Shown here: positions 1 through 5,214 of the stretch, piece by piece | Layout of the letters: every line of letters begins with the position of its first letter | Position numbering within the stretch: the first letter of the stretch is position 1 | NCBI GenBank assembly: GCA_028290085.1 | Contig: JAQGKN010000223.1 | Span: 1-5,525, forward strand | Direction of reading: 5' to 3' | Source of the DNA: Hyphomicrobiales bacterium | GTDB taxonomy: Bacteria; Pseudomonadota; Alphaproteobacteria; Rhizobiales; Beijerinckiaceae | Length of the DNA stretch: 5,525 bases | Notes under the pieces: generated by a model | The model's database searches: none | Told to the model about the DNA's origin: nothing | What the model saw: only the letters and a program-made list of their open reading frames with translations | Translations under genes and position numbers: made by a program

Positions 1-800
1 ATGGATTCCTGTTTCAAGGGCAGGTCTATTTCCACCAGTTGGCGCGACGCGGACGGCCAGCCCTCGACCGTCCGGCGCAACCCTTCATAATCTTCACGGA
101 AAACCATGATCAGGTCGCCAATTCCGCGACGGGGAGGCGTTTGCATCAACTGACATCGCCGGGACGGGCGCGCGCCATGGCTGGGCTGCTCTTGCTGATG
201 CCGGGCACGCCGATGCTTTTCCAGGGGCAGGAGTTCAACTCTTCCGCGCCATTCTATTATTTCGCGGATCACACCGGCGATCTGGCCAAAATGGTAGCGT
301 CAGGTCGCGAACTGTTTCTCGATCAGTTCGAGAATATGGCGGCTCCGGAAATGCGCGGGCGCCTGCCTGCTCCTGACGCTGTCGAGACGTTTCGGGCCTG
401 CAAACTGGATTGGGACGAGACCACGCGCCATGCGAGCACGGTCGCGCTCTACCGCGACTTGCTGAAAATGCGGCGTGAGGATGAGGTTCTGAGCGGCCGG
501 ACCCGCACGGGGATCGATGGCTCGGTGATCGGCGAGGAGGCTTTCCTGCTGCGCCTTTTTGGTGCGCACGGGGATGACCGGCTGCTGCTGGTGAATTTCG
601 GTCGCGACCTCATCCGCCGCAGCATTCCCGATCCGCTCGTTGCGCCGCCGGCGCGCCGCCGCTGGAAGCTACACTGGTCGAGCGAGCATCCCGCATACGA
701 GGGCGGCGGAACGGCACCTGTCGAGCGCAAGGATGGCTGGTTCCTTGCCGGGCAGTCCATGGTGGTGCTGAAGGCGTCCGACGAGGATCCGCCTCAGTAA
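1..800 (+). CDS. treZ: Malto-oligosyltrehalose trehalohydrolase (TreZ), C-terminal part, 5' end outside the window
   Basis: TreZ is a cytoplasmic GH13 enzyme. It cleaves the alpha-1,4 bond next to the terminal trehalosyl unit that TreY makes at the end of malto-oligosaccharides, releasing free trehalose. The reading frame is open from base 3 to the TAA at 798-800, giving 265 residues, roughly the last 45% of a family that is usually near 580-600 residues. Visible motifs are GFLFQGQ at the very start, the GH13 region IV segment FTENHDQVAN (NHDQ at 102-113, whose Asp is the family's transition-state stabiliser), and LLLMPGTPMLFQGQEF shortly after. The rest is the C-terminal beta domain. The catalytic nucleophile and acid/base regions lie upstream, off the window. 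A TTG at 39 lies inside the conserved region and is not the start. No treY or treX is visible. The 3' end overlaps the convergent solute-binding gene by 7 nt. Identification is firm from motifs; a plain alpha-amylase is less likely because of the NHDQVAN form. Confidence 0.93.
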   Translation, partial: GFLFQGQVYFHQLARRGRPALDRPAQPFIIFTENHDQVANSATGRRLHQLTSPGRARAMAGLLLLMPGTPMLFQGQEFNSSAPFYYFADHTGDLAKMVASGRELFLDQFENMAAPEMRGRLPAPDAVETFRACKLDWDETTRHASTVALYRDLLKMRREDEVLSGRTRTGIDGSVIGEEAFLLRLFGAHGDDRLLLVNFGRDLIRRSIPDPLVAPPARRRWKLHWSSEHPAYEGGGTAPVERKDGWFLAGQSMVVLKASDEDPPQ

Positions 801-1831
801 TATTGCTCGGTGATGACGTATTTGATCTGCTTGATGCGCTCGGCTCCGAGCGAGCCATCGAGCACGCGCTTGACGAGGCCAGCGACTTCGTCAGGTTCGC
901 CGTAGAGCACAGGCTGAAAGCGGGCGGCAAATTCGGCCACAGCATCCGGATCGTTCAGGACCTTGCGCGAGACATCGCGAAGGTAGGCCACGCGATCGGC
1001 ATCCGTGCCCGGCGGCACGATGAGAAGGCGGCCGATCTTGCGGACGTCTTCGCGGAAGTCGAGCCACCACGCCGCCTCCGTGTCGATCTTCAGGGCTTCG
1101 AAGACGGTTGGCACATCGGGCATGAGCGTTGAATGCTCGCGAGCGGTGACGCCGATGGGACGCAATTGCTCGCCCTCAGAATAGCGCGACGCTGAATCGT
1201 CGACGAGTACCGTGCCGTCCACTTCTCCGCGCATGGCGGCCATGGCGAATTCTTTGGAAGAAGGGTAGCCAATCATGATCTTGCAGTTGAGCTTCAGGGC
1301 GTGACAGAGCACGGCGGATGTGTCCGAGGCACCGTCCGTCTTGCCGTTGGCTCCAATGAAAATCTGCTTCTTGGACGCAGCGAAATCCGCCATCGTATTG
1401 TAAGGCCCCTTTGGATTGACGATGAGCACACGCGGCGCCGTGTTCACGCGTGCGAGAATGGAGAATTTCGTCAGGTCGAAGCGCACGCCGGGCTCGTCCG
1501 TGAGCTTGGCGAGGACAGCGCCTTCGCCCGGTGCCAGCATCAGCGTCAGTCCGTCGGGCGCGGCGGTCCATACGTGGTTCATGGCTGTCAGCATGCCGGC
1601 GCCGGGCCGGGATTCGACGATGACGTTGGCGCCCAGCTCCTTGGCGAGCCATGGCGCGAGCATACGCGAATAGAGATCGTAGCCGCTGCCCGCAGCGCCG
1701 CCGTTGACGAGGCGGACGGTCTTGCCCTTGAAGAATTCGGCGGGGGGTTCGGCGCGGGCCGGGGCGCTCATGGAGAGCCCCAGTCCCAAAGCGGCGAGAA
1801 TCATCCAGCGGCGGCGCAGAGCAGGCTGCAT
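794..1831 (-). CDS. TctC/Bug-family periplasmic solute-binding protein (copy 1)
   Basis: This is an extracytoplasmic substrate-binding protein of the tripartite tricarboxylate transporter (TTT) type, which captures carboxylates or related small molecules in the periplasm. It has 345 residues. The N-terminus is a clear Sec signal: basic residues 6-8 (RRR), a hydrophobic core at about 9-21, and a likely cleavage after APARA (residue 27). Family motifs follow: GKTVR (36-40), RMLAPWLAKEL (56-66), VIVESRPGAG (70-79), PDG (92-94), PDVPTVFE (238-245) and PPGTDADR (273-280). Two cysteines, 176 and 183 (C-X6-C), may form a disulfide. WWLDFR (255-260) replaces the usual family sequence there, suggesting a divergent subfamily. 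The ATG at 1831 is chosen because GGGGAG lies 7 nt upstream and the signal peptide starts there; an in-frame extension to 1909 would bury the signal. ilvA lies 87 nt upstream on the same strand. No TctA/TctB genes are present. The ligand cannot be told from sequence. Copy 2 at 3528-4559 is a paralogue. Confidence 0.9.
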   Translation of the reverse strand: MQPALRRRWMILAALGLGLSMSAPARAEPPAEFFKGKTVRLVNGGAAGSGYDLYSRMLAPWLAKELGANVIVESRPGAGMLTAMNHVWTAAPDGLTLMLAPGEGAVLAKLTDEPGVRFDLTKFSILARVNTAPRVLIVNPKGPYNTMADFAASKKQIFIGANGKTDGASDTSAVLCHALKLNCKIMIGYPSSKEFAMAAMRGEVDGTVLVDDSASRYSEGEQLRPIGVTAREHSTLMPDVPTVFEALKIDTEAAWWLDFREDVRKIGRLLIVPPGTDADRVAYLRDVSRKVLNDPDAVAEFAARFQPVLYGEPDEVAGLVKRVLDGSLGAERIKQIKYVITEQYY

Positions 1832-1835
1832 TGTT

Positions 1836-1881
1836 TCACTCCCCAGAGTCAGGGCCGTTGAGGCCTCTTGATGGGGAGTGA
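1836..1881 (-). repeat. Perfect 10-bp inverted repeat that can mask the TctC copy 1 ribosome binding site
   Basis: The plus-strand arms are TCACTCCCCA (1836-1845) and TGGGGAGTGA (1872-1881), exact reverse complements separated by 26 nt. In minus-strand RNA the arm from 1872-1881 comes first, and the arm from 1836-1845 contains the GGGGAG Shine-Dalgarno. The loop holds a smaller GGCC/GGCC pairing (1853-1856 with 1862-1865). No T-tract follows on either strand, so a rho-independent terminator is unlikely. It may be a translational control stem, or alternatively a dyad operator. The repeat is seen directly; the role is inferred. Confidence 0.55.
1839..1844 (-). promoter_or_regulatory. Shine-Dalgarno of TctC copy 1, inside an inverted repeat
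   Basis: On the minus strand the bases read GGGGAG, followed by a 7-nt spacer and the ATG at 1831. This fixes the start of the gene. The same bases are part of the right-hand arm (in RNA order) of a perfect 10-bp inverted repeat, so the site could be masked in the transcript. Confidence 0.75.
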
Positions 1882-1918
1882 GGCTATTCGCTCGCAGTCC
1901 GTGCCGCAAGGTGGCGGG

Positions 1919-3121
1919 TCAGAGCACCGAGGGCTGAAATCCACGGGCGCGAAGCGTCGCCAGCACGTCGTCGGCATGGGCGGCGTCCCGCGCCTCGAAG
2001 ACGACATCCACGGTGGCCTCGTTCGCAGACAAAGCCAGCCAGTTGCGCTGATGCTGGACCTCGATGATGTTGGCGCCTGCATCAGCAATGGCGCTCGTCA
2101 CGCGCGCGAGCAGGCCGGGGCGGTCGGCGAGCGGGATACGCGTCGTCACGATACGCTTTTCGCGTACGAGTTCGCGCATCAGCACCGAGGCGAGCAAGCG
2201 CGCGTCGATATTTCCGCCCGACAGCACGAGTCCCACCTTCCGGCCCTCGAAGCGCGCGGGATGAGCCAGAAGACAAGCAAGAGCCGCCGCGCCCGCGCCT
2301 TCGGCGACGGTCTTCTCCACATTGAGGAAGTGCGCTACAGCTTTTTCAATGGCCCATTCGGGAACCAGCAGCACTTCGTCCACCGTCTCGGCGATGATCG
2401 CCTGCGTGAGCTTGCCAGGGTGCTTCACGGCGATGCCATCGGCAATGGTCGGGCCAGTCTCAGGCAGGGGCTCGCCCGTCATGGCTGCGCGCATCGCAGG
2501 ATGTGACGCGACCTGAACGCCGATAATTTCGATGCCGGGCTTCAGGGCGCGCAGTGCGATGGCCATGCCCGACATCAAGCCGCCGCCGCCAATGGGCACG
2601 ACTACGATATCGAGGTCCGGTTGCGCGGCCAGCATCTCGAGCGCCACAGTGCCTTGTCCTGCGATGACCAGCGGGTCGTCATAAGGATGGATAAGGGTCA
2701 TGCCGCGCGCGTCCGCGAGCGCAGTCGCGTGTGTCAGCGCCTCGGCGAGGCTTTCCCCGAAGAGAACAACCTCGGCGCCATGCGCCCGTGTGTTCTCGAT
2801 CTTGGTGAGGGCCGCCGTCGCGCAGGGCATCACGATGAGAGCGGGAATGCCGAGGCGGCGAGCGTGGAACGCCACGCCCTGTGCGTGATTGCCGGCGGAC
2901 ATGGCTGCAACGCCTCGCGCGCGTTCGGAATGTGTCAGCGTCGTGAGCTTGTTGAGGGCGCCACGCTCCTTGAACGAGGCCGTGAACTGCAAATTCTCGA
3001 ATTTCACGAAGACCTGCGCGCCCGTAATCTGGGAGAGAACGCGGGCCTCGAGACAAGGTGTATCGAGGATCTGGTCGCCAATCCGGGCGCGCGCCGCCTC
3101 AATGTCCGCAAGGCCGATCAT
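1919..3121 (-). CDS. ilvA: Threonine ammonia-lyase (threonine/serine dehydratase) with C-terminal ACT domain
   Basis: This is a cytoplasmic PLP enzyme of fold type II that deaminates L-threonine to 2-ketobutyrate and ammonia (serine to pyruvate as a side reaction), the first step toward isoleucine or a catabolic route. The 400 residues match the usual size of the single-ACT form. The PLP lysine is K51 in SFKERGA (49-55). The substrate/asparagine loop is SAGNHAQG (75-82), the phosphate-binding glycine loop is GGGG (178-181), and SGGN (301-304) closes the catalytic domain. A short ACT domain spans about 323-400, with the DRPGLLARV core (333-341). The start at 3121 is chosen because CGGAG lies 5 nt upstream and the protein then begins just before the usual first helix; in-frame ATGs at 3151 and 3214 have worse or no ribosome sites. 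The gene diverges from the small gene at 3236 and precedes TctC copy 1 by 87 nt. One ACT domain, instead of the two ACT-like domains of E. coli IlvA, leaves biosynthetic versus catabolic use open. Confidence 0.93.
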   Translation of the reverse strand: MIGLADIEAARARIGDQILDTPCLEARVLSQITGAQVFVKFENLQFTASFKERGALNKLTTLTHSERARGVAAMSAGNHAQGVAFHARRLGIPALIVMPCATAALTKIENTRAHGAEVVLFGESLAEALTHATALADARGMTLIHPYDDPLVIAGQGTVALEMLAAQPDLDIVVVPIGGGGLMSGMAIALRALKPGIEIIGVQVASHPAMRAAMTGEPLPETGPTIADGIAVKHPGKLTQAIIAETVDEVLLVPEWAIEKAVAHFLNVEKTVAEGAGAAALACLLAHPARFEGRKVGLVLSGGNIDARLLASVLMRELVREKRIVTTRIPLADRPGLLARVTSAIADAGANIIEVQHQRNWLALSANEATVDVVFEARDAAHADDVLATLRARGFQPSVL

Positions 3122-3126
3122 GTGTT

Positions 3127-3131
3127 CTCCG
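3127..3131 (-). promoter_or_regulatory. Shine-Dalgarno of ilvA
   Basis: The minus strand reads CGGAG, then 5 nt (AACAC), then the ATG at 3121. The alternative ATG at 3151 has a GGAG only 2 nt away, which is too close. This supports 3121 as the start. Confidence 0.6.
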
Positions 3132-3224
3132 CGCTTTGGTAGGGGCACCATGGCTCCGCATCGGGCGGACGGCAAGCGCAGGAGCTTTCGGCCCGCATTC
3201 GCGTTGATGCGCATCGGCTCAAAC

Positions 3225-3229
3225 GGAAG
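3225..3229 (+). promoter_or_regulatory. Shine-Dalgarno of the small gene, deciding between two ATGs
   Basis: GGAAG lies 6 nt before the ATG at 3236 but touches the ATG at 3230. The normal spacing therefore favours 3236 as the start, shortening the protein by two residues. Confidence 0.5.
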
Positions 3230-3235
3230 ATGGCC

Positions 3236-3520
3236 ATGGTTGAAAAGAGCGACAACGCACTGACACGCGTTCTGGCCCGTTGGGGCCTAGGTTCCGAAGC
3301 GCTGGGGGTGATCGATGCTGGGGAGGAACAGGAAATCCTCCGTTGTCTTGGCGCCGCCGTGATCAAGGGCTGGGCTGACCTCCCGCGCGACGTGCAGCGG
3401 TCGCTCTTCGAGGCGGCGGCCGGGGCTGGCAAGCCGGAGCGCGAGGACATTGCGCTGTTCCTGCACATGCACCATCGCGACACCGCGCGAAGTGGTGCCG
3501 GCACGACGCCGGCACCGTGA
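3236..3520 (+). CDS. Small conserved-looking protein of unknown function (94 aa)
   Basis: I do not recognise a named family. The 94-residue product starts MVEKSDNALTRVL and has no signal peptide, membrane segment or cysteine pair, so it is probably cytoplasmic. It looks largely helical. Its central and C-terminal part (AAVIKGWADLPRDVQRSLFEAA, then EDIALFLHMHHRDT) looks like a compact domain: LPRDVQ and the His-rich FLHMHHRDT are the most motif-like pieces. The last residues (SGAGTTPAP) are low in complexity and coincide with a strong DNA hairpin. I chose the ATG at 3236 because GGAAG (3225-3229) sits 6 nt upstream; the in-frame ATG at 3230 directly abuts that GGAAG, giving a 96-residue variant. 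It diverges from ilvA and ends 7 nt before the stop of the convergent TctC copy 2. The case for a real gene is its good ribosome site, non-repetitive acidic/basic mix, and filling the only gap between strongly coding genes. Confidence 0.7.
   Translation: MVEKSDNALTRVLARWGLGSEALGVIDAGEEQEILRCLGAAVIKGWADLPRDVQRSLFEAAAGAGKPEREDIALFLHMHHRDTARSGAGTTPAP
3494..3516. repeat. Perfect 9-bp hairpin at the convergent junction
   Basis: GGTGCCGGC (3494-3502) and GCCGGCACC (3508-3516) are exact reverse complements around a 5-nt loop ACGAC. It lies in the last codons of the small gene and 11 nt beyond the stop of TctC copy 2, so it could act on transcripts from either side. There is no T-tract on either strand, so it is not a textbook intrinsic terminator. 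It may instead be a transcript-end stabiliser or a bidirectional pause site. Confidence 0.45.
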
Positions 3521-3527
3521 CTTCAGC

Positions 3528-4559
3528 TCAGTTGTTCTTGAAGATCACCTGACGGAGCTTCGCCTTCTGTTCCGGCGAGATGACGCTGAGCACTTTCTTC
3601 GTGGTGTCGAGCGCTTTCTCCGGCGTCTGGTATTCCACGAAGCGCTGGGTGCGCTCGCCTTCCGCAATGAGCTCGGGGTTTGACAATGCGCGCTTCACGG
3701 CGCCGCGCAGGAAGGCGAGCCTGTCGGCGGGCACACCCGGCGTGGTGATGAGAATGCGACCGAGGTCGTTCAGGTTGGCGCGGAAATCCAGCCACCATTC
3801 CTGATCGGCCGTGAGCTTCACCTGCTCGAATACCGAGGGGACGTCGGGGAGAAGGGCGGAGCGCGTGCGGCCCATGGAGGCGACGGCGCGCGCCTGGCCA
3901 TTCTTCACGTAATTGGCGGCGGAACTGTCGGAAAGATAGAGCGCGTCCATCTCGCCGCGCTCCATGGCGATGGCGATGTCGCCGCTGCTCTTGTAGCCAA
4001 GCACGATCTGGCAATCGAGCTTCAGCACTTCGCAGGTGACGGCGGCGCCATCGGCCGGGCCGTCGCTCGGACCCGTGCCGCCCCAGCGAATCTTCTGGCC
4101 GGGCTTCATCGCGTCACCGACGGTCTTGATGTCGGTCTTGATGCCGGCGAGCCAGATCCAGGGATAGGCGCTGATGACACCCAGATGGTCGACCTTCGTC
4201 AGATCGTAGCGAAGGTTGTCCTGGTCTAGCAGCTGGCCGAGTGCCGCGGGCGTGCCGTTGACAATGAGCAGGCGCAGGCCATCGGGTTGTGCCGCATAAA
4301 TCTGATTGAGCGCGAGTAGACCACCTGCGCCGGGCAGGTTTTCCACGATGACGGTTGTATCGAGTTCCTTGGCGAGATAGGGGGCGATCATGCGCGCATA
4401 AGCGTCAAAGCCGCCGCCGACGCCGAGGCCGACGATGAAGCGAACCGTCTTGCCCTTGTAGAAAGCAGCGCCATCTTCCGCTTGCGCGTACGTGCCAGCT
4501 GCCAGGTTCATCATGAGCGCGGCCGTCAACGCGCGCAGCAAACCGCTCAAACCCGCCAT
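3528..4559 (-). CDS. TctC/Bug-family periplasmic solute-binding protein (copy 2)
   Basis: This is a secreted substrate-binding protein of the tripartite tricarboxylate transporter type, 343 residues. The N-terminal signal has one Arg at residue 9, a hydrophobic run at about 10-22, and a likely cleavage after TYAQA (residue 27). It shares with copy 1, at identical residue numbers, GKTVR (36-40), LAKEL (62-66), PGAG (76-79), PDG (92-94), Cys176/Cys183 in a C-X6-C arrangement, GY (188-189), RGE (201-203), PDVP (238-241) and WWLDFR (255-260). A hand count over residues 31-300 gives 118 identities in 270 ungapped positions. The start is set by a strong GGAGG 7 nt upstream of the ATG. It stands alone: the next gene on its strand is ilvA, with the oppositely oriented small gene between them. 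No TctA/TctB membrane genes are visible, so it either uses a transporter encoded elsewhere or has another role, such as ligand sensing. The ligand is unknown. Confidence 0.91.
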   Translation of the reverse strand: MAGLSGLLRALTAALMMNLAAGTYAQAEDGAAFYKGKTVRFIVGLGVGGGFDAYARMIAPYLAKELDTTVIVENLPGAGGLLALNQIYAAQPDGLRLLIVNGTPAALGQLLDQDNLRYDLTKVDHLGVISAYPWIWLAGIKTDIKTVGDAMKPGQKIRWGGTGPSDGPADGAAVTCEVLKLDCQIVLGYKSSGDIAIAMERGEMDALYLSDSSAANYVKNGQARAVASMGRTRSALLPDVPSVFEQVKLTADQEWWLDFRANLNDLGRILITTPGVPADRLAFLRGAVKRALSNPELIAEGERTQRFVEYQTPEKALDTTKKVLSVISPEQKAKLRQVIFKNN

Positions 4560-4566
4560 GTCGTAA

Positions 4567-4571
4567 CCTCC
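4567..4571 (-). promoter_or_regulatory. Strong Shine-Dalgarno of TctC copy 2
   Basis: The minus strand reads GGAGG with a 7-nt spacer to the ATG at 4559, near the ideal pairing and distance. Unlike copy 1, no complementary arm that would mask it was found nearby. Confidence 0.75.
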
Positions 4572-4849
4572 AGATGCGCTCTTTTCATAGCCGGCAAGCC
4601 CGCGATGATTCCGGCGTGTCGCTGCCGCTGGAACGGACGCAATCTAGGACGTGCGGCGCACAGCCGCAACCTCGGGCGCCGGCGAGGCCAGAGCCAAGCT
4701 CAATCTTCACAGGATTGACGGCGCACGCGCATTTGGAGACACATTCTTAAGCCTGTGCCGCTACGTTCAGTTGATCGAAGAATGGAGCGCGTGTCGTGCT
4801 GATTTGGTGGGTTCAGGGAACGGGTGTGCGTCACCCTTGCAACGATCTC

Positions 4850-4861
4850 GAGGGCGCCCTC
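4850..4861. repeat. 12-bp perfect palindrome
   Basis: GAGGGCGCCCTC is fully self-complementary with no spacer. It could be a protein-binding dyad, but a single copy in GC-rich DNA is weak evidence. Confidence 0.35.
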
Positions 4862-4905
4862 TGGATGGTTTCCGCAGTCCGGGCATGGGATCCCGACGCT
4901 GCCGT

Positions 4906-4925
4906 GTGCTGCGCTTATGCAGCGC
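4906..4925. repeat. 8-bp hairpin with CTTA loop
   Basis: Bases 4906-4913 (GTGCTGCG) pair with 4918-4925 (TGCAGCGC), including two G-T pairs on the plus-strand RNA, around a four-base loop. No T-tract follows. It forms part of the dyad cluster upstream of cspA. Confidence 0.35.
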
Positions 4926-4982
4926 TGGCCTCAAATGACGAAGACTTCAGCAACGAGTGAAGCAACGCTGTCGCAACGCACA

Positions 4983-5015
4983 ATGCTGGGGAGGTGAAAT
5001 GGCTCTCTCCAGCAT
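4983..5015 (+). repeat. 11-bp hairpin upstream of cspA (hairpin A)
   Basis: ATGCTGGGGAG (4983-4993) pairs with CTCTCCAGCAT (5005-5015), with one G-T wobble and an 11-nt loop. It would lie in the cspA leader only if transcription starts upstream of 4983; otherwise it is a DNA-level dyad. It precedes hairpin B directly. Confidence 0.45.
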
Positions 5016-5019
5016 AGCT

Positions 5020-5050
5020 AGAGCCAATAAAAATAAGTAGTGTTGGCTCT
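5020..5050 (+). repeat. Perfect 8-bp inverted repeat upstream of cspA (hairpin B)
   Basis: AGAGCCAA (5020-5027) and TTGGCTCT (5043-5050) are exact reverse complements around an A-rich 15-nt loop. AGAGCCA (5020-5026) can alternatively pair with TGGCTCT at 5000-5006, in the loop and 3' arm of hairpin A, so A, B and this third pairing compete. Either an RNA leader element or an operator next to a possible -35 at 5050 would fit. Confidence 0.45.
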
Positions 5051-5078
5051 TGTGCCTCTGACGCCATTTCCCTAAGTT
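5050..5078 (+). promoter_or_regulatory. Tentative cspA promoter
   Basis: TTGTGC (5050-5055) and TAAGTT (5073-5078) are 17 nt apart, a loose sigma-70-like pair. It would give a leader of about 130 nt, similar in scale to the long leaders known for cspA-type genes. The match to consensus is poor and other starts further upstream are possible. Confidence 0.2.
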
Positions 5079-5201
5079 CTTAACATCGATTTTGGCCGGG
5101 AATTGGCCTCGCATCTGAGCCGATGCATGCTGACCACTCTTCCAAAAATACATCGATATCGAGCGGTTCGCTCACGCGGGCCGATGACTGCGCTTATCTA
5201 G

Positions 5202-5206
5202 AAGGA
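5202..5206 (+). promoter_or_regulatory. Shine-Dalgarno of the cold-shock gene
   Basis: AAGGA lies 8 nt before the ATG at 5215, supporting that start and giving the standard [10 protein letters not shown]-terminus of the family. Confidence 0.65.
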
Positions 5207-5214
5207 CGTCTCCC

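Larger units (their letters stand above)
3122..3235. promoter_or_regulatory. Divergent intergenic region between ilvA and the small gene
   Basis: This 114-nt spacer must carry the signals for two outward-facing genes unless they are read from elsewhere. I found no convincing -35/-10 pair on either strand. A weak 5-bp hairpin (TCCGC 3155-3159 with GCGGA 3165-3169) is the only local dyad noted. The promoter assignment is by position only. Confidence 0.35.
4560..5214. other. 655-nt region without a convincing gene, rich in short inverted repeats
   Basis: Open frames here (4651-4938 plus, 4947-5153 minus) have unbalanced composition (many Arg/Cys/Ser), no recognised motif and no good ribosome site. 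The region should hold the TctC copy 2 promoter at its left end and the cspA promoter and leader at its right end. Short dyads cluster in its right half: GGGTG/CACCC (4822-4836), the 12-bp palindrome at 4850-4861, an 8-bp stem with a CTTA loop (4906-4925), and the two hairpins at 4983-5050. An A-rich patch sits near 5026-5040. No tRNA-like cloverleaf or transposase remnant was seen. Confidence 0.6.

Noticed and set aside
1..90. ATG at base 1 as a gene start
   Set aside because: That frame stops at 88-90 after 29 codons; the real treZ frame is the one from base 3, which is open through the window edge and carries the conserved motifs.
1301..1861. 186-residue plus-strand open frame opposite TctC copy 1
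   Set aside because: Antisense to a gene with signal peptide and family motifs; composition is that of a GC-rich shadow frame.
1836..1881. Intrinsic terminator for ilvA
   Set aside because: The stem is strong, but no U-tract follows on the minus strand; the bases after it lead directly into the ATG of the TctC gene.
1868..2506. 212-residue plus-strand open frame opposite ilvA
   Set aside because: It is antisense to a clearly conserved enzyme, is Arg/His/Gly-rich with no recognisable motif, and is typical of high-GC shadow frames.
4651..4938. 95-residue plus-strand open frame in the gene-free stretch
   Set aside because: No good ribosome site, no family resemblance, many Arg/Ser/Cys residues; it runs through several dyads. 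A real small gene cannot be fully excluded.
4947..5153. 68-residue minus-strand open frame upstream of cspA
   Set aside because: No ribosome site or motif recognised, and it overlaps the hairpins and probable cspA leader.
5083..5157. Direct repeat ACATCGAT (5083-5090 and 5150-5157)
   Set aside because: Only 8 bp, two copies and partly palindromic; it may be chance, and no mobile-element or binding-site context supports it.
4560..5214. tRNA gene, CRISPR array or insertion-sequence remnant
   Set aside because: No cloverleaf with a T-loop motif, no regularly spaced long repeats and no transposase-like frame or terminal inverted repeats were found.
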